From Kalaharituber pfeilii (taxonomy: Eukaryota; Ascomycota; Pezizomycetes; Pezizales; Pezizaceae), in assembly GCA_015179045.1 (NCBI GenBank), contig WHUZ01000013.1, positions 930,001-994,000 of the forward strand: a stretch of 64,000 nt of DNA, given 5' to 3'. This document shows, piece after piece, positions 1 to 10,582 of the stretch. Under the pieces are notes generated by a model. It saw nothing but the letters and a program-made list of their open reading frames with translations. It was not told where the DNA came from and made no database searches. Position 1 is the stretch's first letter; every line of letters begins with the position of its first letter. A program made the position numbers and the translations under genes.

Positions 1-2149
1 ACATCCTCAAATGGCTAAGCCTAATGTTAGCGGAAATTCTTTGTCTCGAGTTGAATTTAAGCTCACCAAATCATCCTTCCTACCAACACCTTGACCTGGA
101 CTCAGGAAGTTAATTCTAAGGTATGTGAAATTATCCTCTTCGTTCTTGCTGACATTCTTCAAGGTAGAGATATGAAATGGCACAGGTCTCCCCATGATAG
201 GCACAATGATGGATTGATTTTTCGTGTCTACCACGATCTTAATATCTGATACCGACGTAGGCAACTGATTTTCTCTCTTATAAGACTCAAATCTTCGAAG
301 TGCCTTCTTTTCCTTTCCATTGCCTGCAGCACCTCCTTCCGAAAATCGTCCAAGACCTTCCGCCTGCTTCAGGGCTGCAAGCTCTTTCTGATGTTCTCTT
401 CTTCGTGCTTCTGCATTGTCATCCAACTGCTTATTATCACCACGAAGCTTCGACTTCAAGATGGCAACATTTTTGGCGGGAGGCTTTGCCACAGGTTTCT
501 TCTCTTTGGCCTTAGGCTCTGGTTCGTCGTCCTTGAAGAAAAATGCTACTTCTTTATGCTCCTTTGGAGAAGCTACAGTAAGGACAATGGCCTCTCCAGC
601 GGTTACACGGATTGTATCCGTCAGAAGCAAGCTATATATCTTGCCCTTGGGATCGTTTGGCTTCGGATTTTCCAGATCACTGAAGCCAACAGTTATTGCT
701 AGAGTCATTCCATCCTTGAGAACTCGCTGGCTCTTTGCATTTAGTATCAAGGCAGGATCTCGGGCTTCAATCCCAATGCCTCCACCAACGTTTTTCACAA
801 AGTGCTTCTCCAGTTCTGGAAATTTAGACTTGACCATCGACAAGGCCTTGTTGTAGACATCTCGAGCCACTACACCATCCCGGCATTGCTTGACTACCTC
901 CCACGAAAGATCGACAAGAAAGTTGTAGTATTTGTCTTGAGACTAAAAAAAACGTTAGCAAAGTGGGCAATAGCATCTACCGTTGATCCCTACCTTATTC
1001 GGGTCAATAAGAAAGGTCCTTGCAATCATGGAGCAGTAGGTCTTGTATCTCAGTCCGAAAGAGCAAATAATAACTCCACTATGCAAATTATTCTTGTTGT
1101 TTTCGGATCCAAATCTGAGGTCATAGTTGCCACCACTCTGAATATAGGGGCCGTCGGCCCAATCTAGCTGACCATTATCGAACTGTCATCTGCATTAGCT
1201 ATGAACTGCACAAAATGGAGTTTGAGATGGCCTACATCAGGTCCCAGTTTGAGCTCTTTAGACTTGAAGAACTTGTCATCATCTAATTTGCCTTCCATTT
1301 TGGAGGCAAGTGCTGTGTGTGTGACCTTCTTCTCGTCATCAATGATCTCGGACATTTCATCTACAAAGTATCGGTTCATTATTCCCACACAGCTTCTGGC
1401 AGCTGCACGCATCGATTTCTGTAATAAAGAATAAAAAAATTAGTTTCAACTTTCAAGGCCATGTTATGCCCTAAAATAATGCCAACTCACCAACTCAGCT
1501 TCATCTTTGACCGAGAGAACCGATGACAAGTCTAATGAGACGTCCATCTCCTCCAGTGAGCTCTTGGCAGGATCATAGAATTTCTTCCACTCTTCAACAA
1601 ATGGTCCTTTTGGCTGCTCTTTCGAGAAGATGCCGACTTTCCCGCCAGACTTCTTCATGACCTCAATAATGTCTTTGTAGTTCTTCTCATTTGCGGTGTC
1701 GTCTTTCCCTTTGATCAATATCTCCAGTGGAATTTTGCCACTCTTTAGAGGTTCCAAGAGCTTGGCTGTTGACCCAGCATCATCAGCTCCTGACTGCGCT
1801 CCCTGATGTGAAAGGGGATGTAATTACCTTTCTTTTGCGTCGTAATTACATACATCTTATCCGGCGTGATCAGTATCAACGTAGCTGGGAATTCGTAGCC
1901 CAAGAGCCAGAACTACACCAAATCCCCAAGTTAGCAATGGCACCAATGCCAGAAACCCCACTGTGTAAGCAGCGTACTTACATGCAGTGCTAAACTCTTG
2001 CTATATGGCCCTTCCTCTGTCTTGCCCATCACAGATAGTATGCTCTTCACCCCGCTGAACGCGTCATTTTTTTTGTCCTTCCACGCCGTCTGCAGTGCGG
2101 ACAGACGATTTTCGAAGGTTGTTTTGTCGATCTTGATTTCGTCTCCCAT
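1..2149 (-). CDS. SPT16: FACT complex subunit SPT16, 5' part (runs off left edge)
   Basis: Histone chaperone subunit of FACT, which loosens and rebuilds nucleosomes ahead of and behind RNA polymerase II and replication forks in the nucleus. Seven exons are visible on the minus strand: 2149-1982, 1912-1828, 1789-1491, 1418-1236, 1167-994, 942-67 and 14-1 (continuing outside). All junctions keep phase. The ATG at 2149 opens MGDEIKIDKTTFENRL, a typical Spt16 start. The N-terminal peptidase-like (pita-bread) fold follows, with LDWADGPYIQSGGNYDL and the SQDKYYNFLVDLSWE stretch, then a charged linker and the start of the middle domain (PVPFHISTLKNVSKNEE, FLSPGQGVGRKDDLPFED). The apparent frame break near 1168-1235 is an intron (branch GCTAAT, acceptor GTCAG). 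The rest of the protein lies outside the window. The identification is by family sequence and is secure. Confidence 0.95.
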
Positions 2150-2791
2150 CTGTGGCTAAACGTAGTGAACCCTCAAATATTTCAGTAATGCGACCGTAAG
2201 TAGCTGTGAAGCTCAACCAAGACTGAGAACAATAAAGATGAAATTGCTAAGAGTTGAGTGGGTGGTGAAATCAGGGAGCCCGTGGATAATGCGGACGCAG
2301 GATGATCAAACTGCTCAGTAACCGCGTTTTACAGTGTGGCACACTAGTCGTGGGTCTTGGCGTACAGCATTACAACGCGTAAATTGGAACCTCAAAATCT
2401 TGGCGAAATTGCAACTGCGATACCCTGGATTTCAGTATACCAAAGATGCGCATATTTCAGAGTAAGGCTCCACGGAAGTTTCAAGTTCAAGATTAAAAGA
2501 GACATTCGATTATTCCTTAGTCCTAACGAAATTTAGCATGAATTTTACACGTCATACATCAGAATGAAAGCCAACAATCCCGCATGAATGCATGTAACGC
2601 CCAAGGAGGTATTATGCCGCCAATTGCCCCCACAACGATGCATCTCCTTCTTTCACAGTACTCGATTTGTTGTGATGACAAAGCCCTCTGCCATCACTAC
2701 ATCTCACATTGAAAATATATCCTTCATTAGAACATATCCCCCATGGCGGACCCGATCCCAAGGAGCACACACACTCCACTTAAAAAACATA
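2150..2791. other. Intergenic: SPT16 5' flank and ERG4 3' flank
   Basis: About 640 bases between the SPT16 start codon and the ERG4 stop codon, both genes on the minus strand. It should contain the SPT16 promoter and the ERG4 3' UTR. I see no convincing gene or repeat in it. Confidence 0.6.
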
Positions 2792-4761
2792 CTACCAGGA
2801 AAACTGTTAGAGAAATAACAAATAGCGAGATTGAGTGAATCTTACAGGAATGAAAATGTATGGGACCCTCTTCTTGTATTCATCCCAATCCGAACCATAC
2901 TTCTGTTGGCACCTGTGCATATCCCTCATGGTGCGATGCAGGATCATCACCAGGAAGAAAATCGGCAGGAAGTAGGGCATTGGCGATTTAAACCCGGTGA
3001 TCAAGCCCCAGGTGGTAACTTGAACAATATCGGCAGTGTAGTGGATCTTCCTGGCCAATCCATACCAGCCACTGGTCAACAGAGTACCGCCATTTTTACA
3101 CTTGATGAAAGTCGGGTTCTTGATAGTTTGCCATGGCACTTGTGGGAAAGACTTGCGCAGTTGCAAAGTACCATGCTCCATCTGCCGGAACCTGTTCTTT
3201 TGGGAATTGCAAGAATCCCAAACCCAGTATGCTAGGATATAGATAATATAGAGTGAAGTGATGAACCACGTCGGCAAAGCGTATTCCGAGGGATGACGAG
3301 TAGCAAGATAAAGCGTTCCCTGGCAATAGGTCAATGGAACACCTGCCATGTTCCAGAAGATGAGCATGAAGCCCCACTTTTCATGAGACATGTCCCTGTT
3401 TATTGTTAATCCTCGTTTTATGTTGTTGCGCACAGACCATTACTTACCACGTGGTGACAATCAATTCCTCCCCCTTGGAGCACGCATTTGCATAAAGCCA
3501 GTGCACGAACACTTTGAACATGATTTGCGCTGTGACATACCCGTACTTGTCGTACTGCCTGGCAGCCGCCGCGCAGGAGAGCAGGAAGAGCATGTACCAC
3601 GGCAACCTGACTTCAAAGAACATCTTGAGATCAAGTAATCCGATCCGAGGGTTGAGCTCTGCACCCATAAAAAAGTCATAAGGAAAGCTTCCAGTCATCA
3701 GATGCTGCGCGCATCTTTGAATTGCACTGAAATAGGCAATGACGCTAACAGCGATGCCAGACAAAATAGAGACCGTCAATAACGGCCCAAATTCGTCCAA
3801 AATAATATATAGAGGGAAAATCCCTGTGAAATGAGCAACTCCGGTTGTTACAATCGTCATCCATAAAGACCATGTTGCATTGCAATAGTAGTCCAGACGT
3901 TCGTTATTCCTGTGTGGCATTGGAGATCCCTTGGACCAGACTCCAGGAAGAGTAACGTAGAAAATAGCCTGCCAGACCAAAAAGCCCCAATAAATGAAGA
4001 ACGCTCTCCATGTTGGATATGCTCCCTGGAAGACAGCAAAAGGTTAGATGTACCCCATTAACCCCAAATGGCATCATCCATATCATACCTCCAGCACATA
4101 TCCTACAAGTTTCGTACAGAATTCGCTTAGCGACTCCTCCGCCTTTGGCCAGGGCAATTGTGCGTTATAATACTCGATGCCAATCCACAAATACCACATG
4201 ATGGCCGGGAATATGATCATCGCGAAGGATGTACCGAGTGAGCCACCAAATTCTCTGACCCCGCTCCTATCGACTCGCCAATCGAGGTGGGTCTGATATC
4301 TTCCGGCTTTCTTCTCGCTTGCGCTATTCGCCTGTCCATCGGCATGCTTCAACCCACCCACATCTGTGGCACTCTTGCTGGTCACTCTGCGCTCGACCGC
4401 CATTTTTATGGGCTTTTCTGACTGCTGCTGCTGTTGTTGCTCTTCCGCAGGCTCCTCGCTCTTGACCCGAACAGTGTCTTCGCCTAAGGCAGGTGTGCTC
4501 CTCCTCGAAGACGCTAGAGTATTGCGAAATCGTGGCGGCCTTATACCGGGAGTCTCGATTATACCAGGATAGTTGCCAGGTTTTCTGCTCCAGCAAGCAA
4601 TCCTGTCAGCGAAAATTCCAGAGTAATAGAATCAAACAATGCGGCAGTGAAGAAAATCAAAGGCGCGTTTTGTTTTAAGGGCAAAACAGGTGGGTAGAAA
4701 CGGCAGGCTTAAGTACTTACTTTGGGGTCTTCCCCGTCTGCGACCTCGTCACAGAAACCAT
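2792..4761 (-). CDS. ERG4: Delta(24(24(1)))-sterol reductase (ERG4 type)
   Basis: Catalyses the last step of ergosterol synthesis, NADPH-dependent reduction of the C-24(28) bond, in the ER membrane. Five phase-consistent exons: 4761-4721, 4584-4089, 4025-3448, 3395-2846 and a 12-nt last exon 2803-2792, giving about 558 aa. Family motifs include [80 protein letters not shown], and the C-terminal HRTMRD...[19 protein letters not shown]. The start was chosen because exon 1 ([14 protein letters not shown]) splices in phase onto [16 protein letters not shown] start at the internal ATG 4403 would discard about 75 well-formed residues rich in S, E and Q. Several hydrophobic segments fit a polytopic protein. 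Without the final mini-exon the ORF runs on into intron as an atypical tail. It lies between SPT16 and a deubiquitinase and shows no functional link to either. Confidence 0.93.
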
Positions 4762-6217
4762 GCTCCTCGGTATCGCTAGACGTGATTAGGGTAATCCGAT
4801 TTCCAGAGACGTAGCCGATTGCGAACAGACCTTGGGGGTGGAGTGTGGGAGGACTTTTGGATTCTGCCGCCGCAGGGGGGGGGGGGAATCGCAAGCAGCA
4901 GAAACGGTGGGAAGGGGAGAAAACCGCTATGACTGAGGTGGTTTAAGGTCAACGGGAGCTACAGAGAAAAAATGTTGCGCAAACAAAAGTACCAAATACC
5001 CTATCAAGAAGGAATGGGAGGCTAAGTTGGCAGGGGCATTCTCTAGAGCGGATCGACAGGGCCAACTGATGGGACTTTCGCTCCTGTGCTGCGATTGAGA
5101 AATTCAGCCCAGCAAGCGCGTTCGCATCCCAGCGACGTGGAGTATCCAGGGCCCACTTGTGAAGCCCTGAAGCGGGTTAGCAACAGCTTGCACTTCACGG
5201 GGAAGACTCGCCACTATACCTTAGCACCTCTCGAAACCGACACGAGAGTGCCCGTAATTCACGTTATTGTAACGTGGATGAACTGCGCGACGAGCCCTCG
5301 CACAGCGCAATTGGGTGCTCCATTGCTGTACTCACGGAGTACCAGCACCGGTACCGCTGGCGCTGAGGGGAGGTTGGAGACTTTGTGCGCTCGGCAGGGG
5401 GTTGACTCGGTAGATGGAGAGAATCCTCTACTAGTACTGCTGTGCAGGGGTTGATCGGCATACGAGCATCATATGTAGACTACCCAGCACTTGTACCTGG
5501 TCTCGTGAGGGCGGCCCGGCGCTTGCTTCGTCTTGCGGGTGTCGGGCTCCCGAACCTCTCCTTTCTCCCATCATATGAGTCGGATTGACACTGACATGCT
5601 CATAGTTTTTCAGGCCGGAAGCGCCGCAGTTGCACTGCGCACTGTGGAAGGATTCTCTTCACCAAGCAAGAACTTTTTTATTTCGGTGTAGGTTGAGCAA
5701 GAACAGAATCTCTCGGTCGTTCCCCTCTTATATATATACATGACCTACCACATACAGACCCTCCCCCCCTGGTTTCGGCAACAGCCTACTTCCGGCAGCA
5801 GCGCGCTGCATGCCGCCACAGCACAGAGCATGTGCGCGGAGGCAGAAAAAGCGCCGCAGAACAGAACAGTGAGGAAACTTTGAAATTCTAAGCGAATCGT
5901 ATCCAGGGAACTGTATCCACAAATACATTACATGCACTACCGGTATCTTGTCTAATATACTCTACCCGCGTCCCTTTCGTATTTTTGCGCCATTTACTAG
6001 ATACTACAAATACACATGGGCCAATAATCCCACTCTCCCGAGCCCTAGTCTGCCTCTGTCCAATCATTAACAATCCATTGCCCCACTATAATCCAACCTG
6101 AATGATGATGCTAACACAGACAGAATAAAAGAGAAGAAAAACCATAAACTCTATATCCAACCCTTCAAGCACGCCGCGTTTTGAAAATCTGTTAGACATC
6201 TCTTGCCGTGTAGTGCC
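4762..6217. other. Intergenic between ERG4 5' end and USP10-like 3' end
   Basis: About 1.45 kb that should hold the ERG4 promoter and the 3' UTR of the deubiquitinase. There is a G homopolymer of about 11 at 4875-4885. ORFs here (for example 5086-5454) show no family signal, spliced continuation or start context that would support a gene. Confidence 0.5.
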
Positions 6218-8853
6218 CTATATTCTTTGGTAGAACAAAATGTAGGCCACTTTACTGTCTTTACCATACAGTTGACCATTCATAGATCCCCCCCCGTCAT
6301 GCCCAACAGTTTCCCAACCACCCTCTTCCTCGTCAATGAATCCATTCTGCGAATTAGGAAGTAGCTCTTTGCCGTCAACCTTAACCTCATCAGCATGAAC
6401 GCTCCTGATGACTGTATCATCGAAGCGGATCCAATGCTTTCCGTCCTGTCGCAAGACATCCACTGTGTAGTGACCTCCAGAAGCGGACTTTCCATGATGA
6501 TACACAACACCAATCAGCCTGTACTTAGCCGGAGGCTGATGGCGTTGTGTATGGCTGAGAGCTTCCTTCGGTAGGGTAAGATTCAGTGGATATCCTATCT
6601 TTTTCCATATTTTTTGTGTCCCTCCTTTGTTGTCATACTGGAATCTTTTAAGATGAAGGATAAGAACTGATGGAAGAGCTTCAATTTGTACTTGTTTAGT
6701 CGCAGTGACGTTGCTTCCTCTGCTGGGATTGAAGTTCCCCTGAATTGTCTCCGGCTTAGTAAGCTGCTTAAGTGCGTCAATAATCGTATTGACTTGTGGT
6801 GATTGAATGTCTAGTTGTAATGGCTGATAGGGCTCTAGTAAAACTGATGGTTTTGAGCCTGGAACTCTAAACTCTGACCTGAGCTTCCCGCCAAAAATCT
6901 TTGTAACTGGAGATTCGCGAATAGCGGTATCCCTGGTCGAGGCTACCCTTTGCTTGGGCCCAACTTGTTGCCATCCATCGTCGCTGGGGTCCGTCACGAC
7001 TGGAGAGCTTTCTGCGTACTCACCGGCCTTCTCTAGGACTTTAACTAACTCCTCGTGCAATTCATCCAGAAGGAAACCAAGGAATTCCTCTGCATCATGT
7101 TGGTGCCCTCTCTGCATAGAGATTAGAAAGTGCAATGCTACAGTCGTACATTGAATACTTACTCTCATGGACGAGAACCTTGGAATTTCACGCAAAGTGC
7201 CATAAACATATTCAGGGACGAATGGTTCGCCAACCGTTTCAAGATATTCCTTTTCTTTATGCCCAGCCAGGCTTGCAAAGGCAGCTGATGCTCCCAGAAC
7301 TCGGAACTCTCGTAGAAACATAATCCTATCGAGAGAAGTTAGAATTGATGATTGGATAAATGGAACTCAAACACTTACATTGTATCAACTAGAGGTGTAT
7401 CGCCTTTAAAGCTATGTGCAACATTTTTCCCTACCATGTCCAAGAAGTTATAGAAAGGTGCACAATACATCAAAATTTGCAAAATCTGAATAGTCAGCAT
7501 CTATCAGAACAATTTGTTGATACAACAGGCACTTACCGCATTCATAAAGCACATATTTCCTGTGTTGATGAGACCCCTCGGTTCGATCACAAGTGCAGCA
7601 ACCTTACTTCCGTTGAAAGTTCGCAAGACGTCCACCAGAGACCTTTTCCCCACTACCGATGAACCGTTGACCTTGGTGAGAACGGGTGGGCCAGAGGTAT
7701 TCCCGCTGCCTGCAGGTGATTTGAGAAGTGCCGCCCAGGAGGTAGGTTTAGGTGCAGCTGCAGCTGCAGGAGTCGATGCTAGAGTTAAGGGAGGGGGGAG
7801 AGACGCAGTGGTGTTCTCGGTACGAGCCGGTTCCGCTTCAGTCGTTTGCGGCTGAACTGCTTCCGCCAAAGGTGCTTCAGTTTTCGTATTTGTGGCCGCC
7901 GCAGGTTTAGTGGGAAGGGGCAACGGAATGACTGGAACAGCAGGTAGGGGTACTGCAGGGGGCGCGACAGGCGCACTGGAATTTGGTGCTGCAGAGGCCG
8001 CCTCAACTACTGCAGCTGCATTGGATACTGGTTCAGACTTGGAGTGACCTGGTTCATCCTCGGTTGTAGTTGGCTCTATTTTTTTGACTGTTTCTACTAC
8101 TGTGACTGTCTCTACTGCTGTGGCTGTCTCTACTGCGGCGGCTGTCTCTACTGTTGTGGCTGTCTCTACTGCTGTGGCTGTTTCTGTTTCCGTAGCCGCA
8201 TCTCTCGTCGTGGCTGTCTCTACAGCAGCAACCTTCGCTGCAGTTGCATTTGTTTCCACAGCTTTCGTCGTGTCGACATTGAAGACTTCCGGGGCGGCTG
8301 GGGTGCTGTCTCGTGCTTGCAAAGCTGCTTGCCGCCGTTGCCGCCGCGGCCGCTCAGGGAATGGCTCGTGCGGGGCGGATAGCCAGGGGAGTGTTCCGGG
8401 CTATGAATGGTTAGCTAAAGACGAGCGAAGTGGGAGCACAAGAGTGCAAACCGGTGGAAACTTAGGTATCTTATTAATGGGAGCAGGGGCAGGTGGTGGA
8501 GGCGGTGCTAGAGGCGGCGGCGGCGGTGGTGGTGGTGGTGGTGGTGGTGGGAGAGAAATTGAAGGCGGTGGTGGAAGTGAGTGTACTGGGGACTGTAATG
8601 GAAGTGAAGGTGGCGGTGGTGGAGGAAGCTGCGTTGAGGAGACGATAGTGGGAGGACGCGAGGCATAAGATGCGGGCGGATGTTGAAGAGGTACAAGTGG
8701 CGGGGCCACTATAGGAATAAATGGGGGTGCATATGGGTTTGGTTGCTGAGGAGAGGGCGTGTGAGGAACAGCTGTCGCAGGGGGCCGCCTTGGGTGGGGG
8801 TAGTAGTATATATTGGGGACAGCCGGGGGGATTGGTTGATAGTAATGGCTCAT
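6218..8853 (-). CDS. UBP3: Ubiquitin carboxyl-terminal hydrolase, USP10/Ubp3 type
   Basis: Cysteine deubiquitinase. The family (human USP10, yeast Ubp3) acts on 40S ribosomal proteins, vesicle-coat and autophagy substrates. Five exons: 8853-8452, 8400-7537, 7485-7379, 7325-7163, 7111-6218, giving about 809 aa. The N-terminal 400 residues are disordered: a proline tract (P13 and more), a degenerate VETAT repeat (about 8090-8270 in DNA) and A/P/T-rich linkers. The conserved N-terminal anchor KFPP-PGTLPWLSAPHEPFP spans exon 1/2. The catalytic Cys box is GLINTGNMCFMNA, followed by QHDAEEFLGFLLDELHEE, LPSVLILHLKRFQYD and the His box GKSASGGHYTVDV, then WIRFDDTVIRSV and a YILFYQRI ending. Intron 1 is only 51 nt, is a multiple of three and carries the sole in-frame stop. 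It is head-to-head with an RNF10/Mag2-like ligase. Confidence 0.92.
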
Positions 8854-10582
8854 AATCGAATTGGTGGACTTGCGTCCGTAATTGTCAGACTACTTGCAAC
8901 ACAGCCAGATTGTAGGCTGAGCGAAGCAGTCCGCGAGCGTTGAATTGAAGGGTGCTGAGCAAACGTTGAAGGCACTATGGCTGGCAGTTTGTGTCTATGT
9001 TGACCTAGATTAGAGCTCTGAGAAACTATCTATCAGGAGGGGAGATATCCTGTTTGATTGCTCACCGTGTAGACTCAGTAGTCCTAAGAGCTCGCTTGCT
9101 CACGCAGGTGTTTGTATGAATGAAGCCCTGGGGGTTGCTTGATGGGATGGAGGACCGACGCTGACACGGATATCTCGTGCTATGGCACTATCTTATGATG
9201 GGGTGGGGGTGGGGGTGGGGGTGCTGGTTGGTGGTGGTGGTGGTAGTGGTAGTGGTGGGTGAGCTGGAGGTGGAAGGGGAGGGGGGGGGCAGGAGAGAGA
9301 GGGGGAGAGAGAGGGGGTATAGGGGTGCACAATTGGCGATGTCGGATGTGTGGAGTGGAGTGGGTATGCCAGCTGCCGTTTGTCTCGAAAGGGTGTCCGG
9401 GCGAAGGGGGGAGACGGTGGGCAGGAGACCGATGGGGAGGCTCTGGGGTAGACGATGAGCTGAATGCTCGAAGTAAATTTTAGTGCGTCAGTTGCCGGGC
9501 GTAATATATGCAAGTTTAAGTGAGAAACGAAGCATACGTATGCATATGCATATGCATGCACCAGCCGATTCTCACGGTCAAAATACTGCTGTGTACTAGT
9601 ACTAGCCCTCGGCCCTAGACCGGCTAGCTATATTGCGTATGCGTGATTGCTTCATATGCAGTTGCTTAGCAGCATATGAGGAACATGGCATGCCCAAGGC
9701 CACGTTATAAGTATGGCTCAGTGTTATGCAGAATGGCTCATTCCTGCGTGGTGAAAGGGCAACAGTGGCACGAGATTAGCAGCAGTAGAAGAGCAACTTG
9801 AATATATCAAGACCAGCAGAGTCATCGCGGAGTGAGCCATCCTCATTGCTTATTGCAAAAGCCTGTGCTATGCCGCGTGCTTCGATGCATTCTACTTGTG
9901 CCAGTACCGATGCATTGCATTGAGCTACAGCAAACGCATCACGCAGCACCAAGCTGCTGAACCTGCAATTGGTAACTCCGTATCTTAAATTAAAACGATA
10001 TGATTACATGCTTACATACTCCGTATCCTGCAGAGATGAGTGCTACCTTGTACCACTAGTCCGCGATCCCCGGCCGTAGCTGTAGTCCCGGCCCCCGTAC
10101 GACGCAGTACCGCGCCAGGGCAATGCCATATCTCAGCTATCACCCACCCCCCACAGTGCCGGCTGCATTGCATGCTTCTTTCTCCGTCGGCGCTGCGATG
10201 CTGAAAAGCATGCGAGAGCCACCGCTGGTTTCTAGTTCACCCACTTTTGCACATCCGATTCCAGATACCCATCTCCCATCTCTTCTCATTCCTGCGTACT
10301 CTTAGTGCCTGACACCCATCTCTGCAATTCGAGATTTTGGGCCCCTCGTCAATCCACCCGCCCCACTTTGTGTATGCTGTCCCCACCCGCTCCCCCAGAG
10401 CACACTGACTAACACATACAATATCGTTCATCTATCGCTTCGGCTAGCCAGTCACACTTACAGCCTTCTTCATCTGTACTCAAGAGATTTCAAGCTTCAA
10501 TCCCGCTGGGCCGAGCTGCTGTCGCTGCCCTTCCCCCACAACGGGTAACCAAGGAAGCTCCATTTCACAACCTTGCTGAGCA
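8854..10582. promoter_or_regulatory. Shared divergent intergenic region of the USP10-like and RNF10-like genes
   Basis: 1.73 kb between two start codons facing away from each other, so it should hold both promoters. It contains a purine-rich, G-rich stretch at about 9196-9330 (repeated GGGGGT, then GGT/GGTAGT units and GGGAGA), which could form G-quadruplexes. It also has ATGCATATGCAT-type alternating repeats near 9535-9560 and pyrimidine-rich sequence before the RNF10 start. The antisense ORF at 9193-9561 is simply the complement of the G-rich repeat. Confidence 0.6.
9196..9330 (+). repeat. G-rich simple repeat (possible G-quadruplex)
   Basis: A run of GGGGGT units (about four), then GTGGTGGTGGTA-like units, then GGGGAGGGGGGGG and GAGAGAGAGGGGG. 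Several tracts of at least four G lie within loop-length spacing. It sits in the divergent promoter between the deubiquitinase and the RING ligase. Confidence 0.75.

Noticed and set aside
1168..1235. Apparent frameshift in SPT16
   Set aside because: The segment has GTAGGC donor, GCTAAT branch and GTCAG acceptor and removing it restores the family sequence GPD-LDWADGPYIQ.
8401..8403. In-frame TAG that seems to break the deubiquitinase into two ORFs
   Set aside because: It is the last codon of a 51-nt intron with branch GCTAAC and acceptor CATAG; removal gives the conserved KFPP-PGTLPWLSAPHEPF junction.
8084..8668. 194-aa plus-strand ORF rich in V, A, T and G
   Set aside because: It is the exact complement of the repeat-coding part of the deubiquitinase exon and has no independent support.
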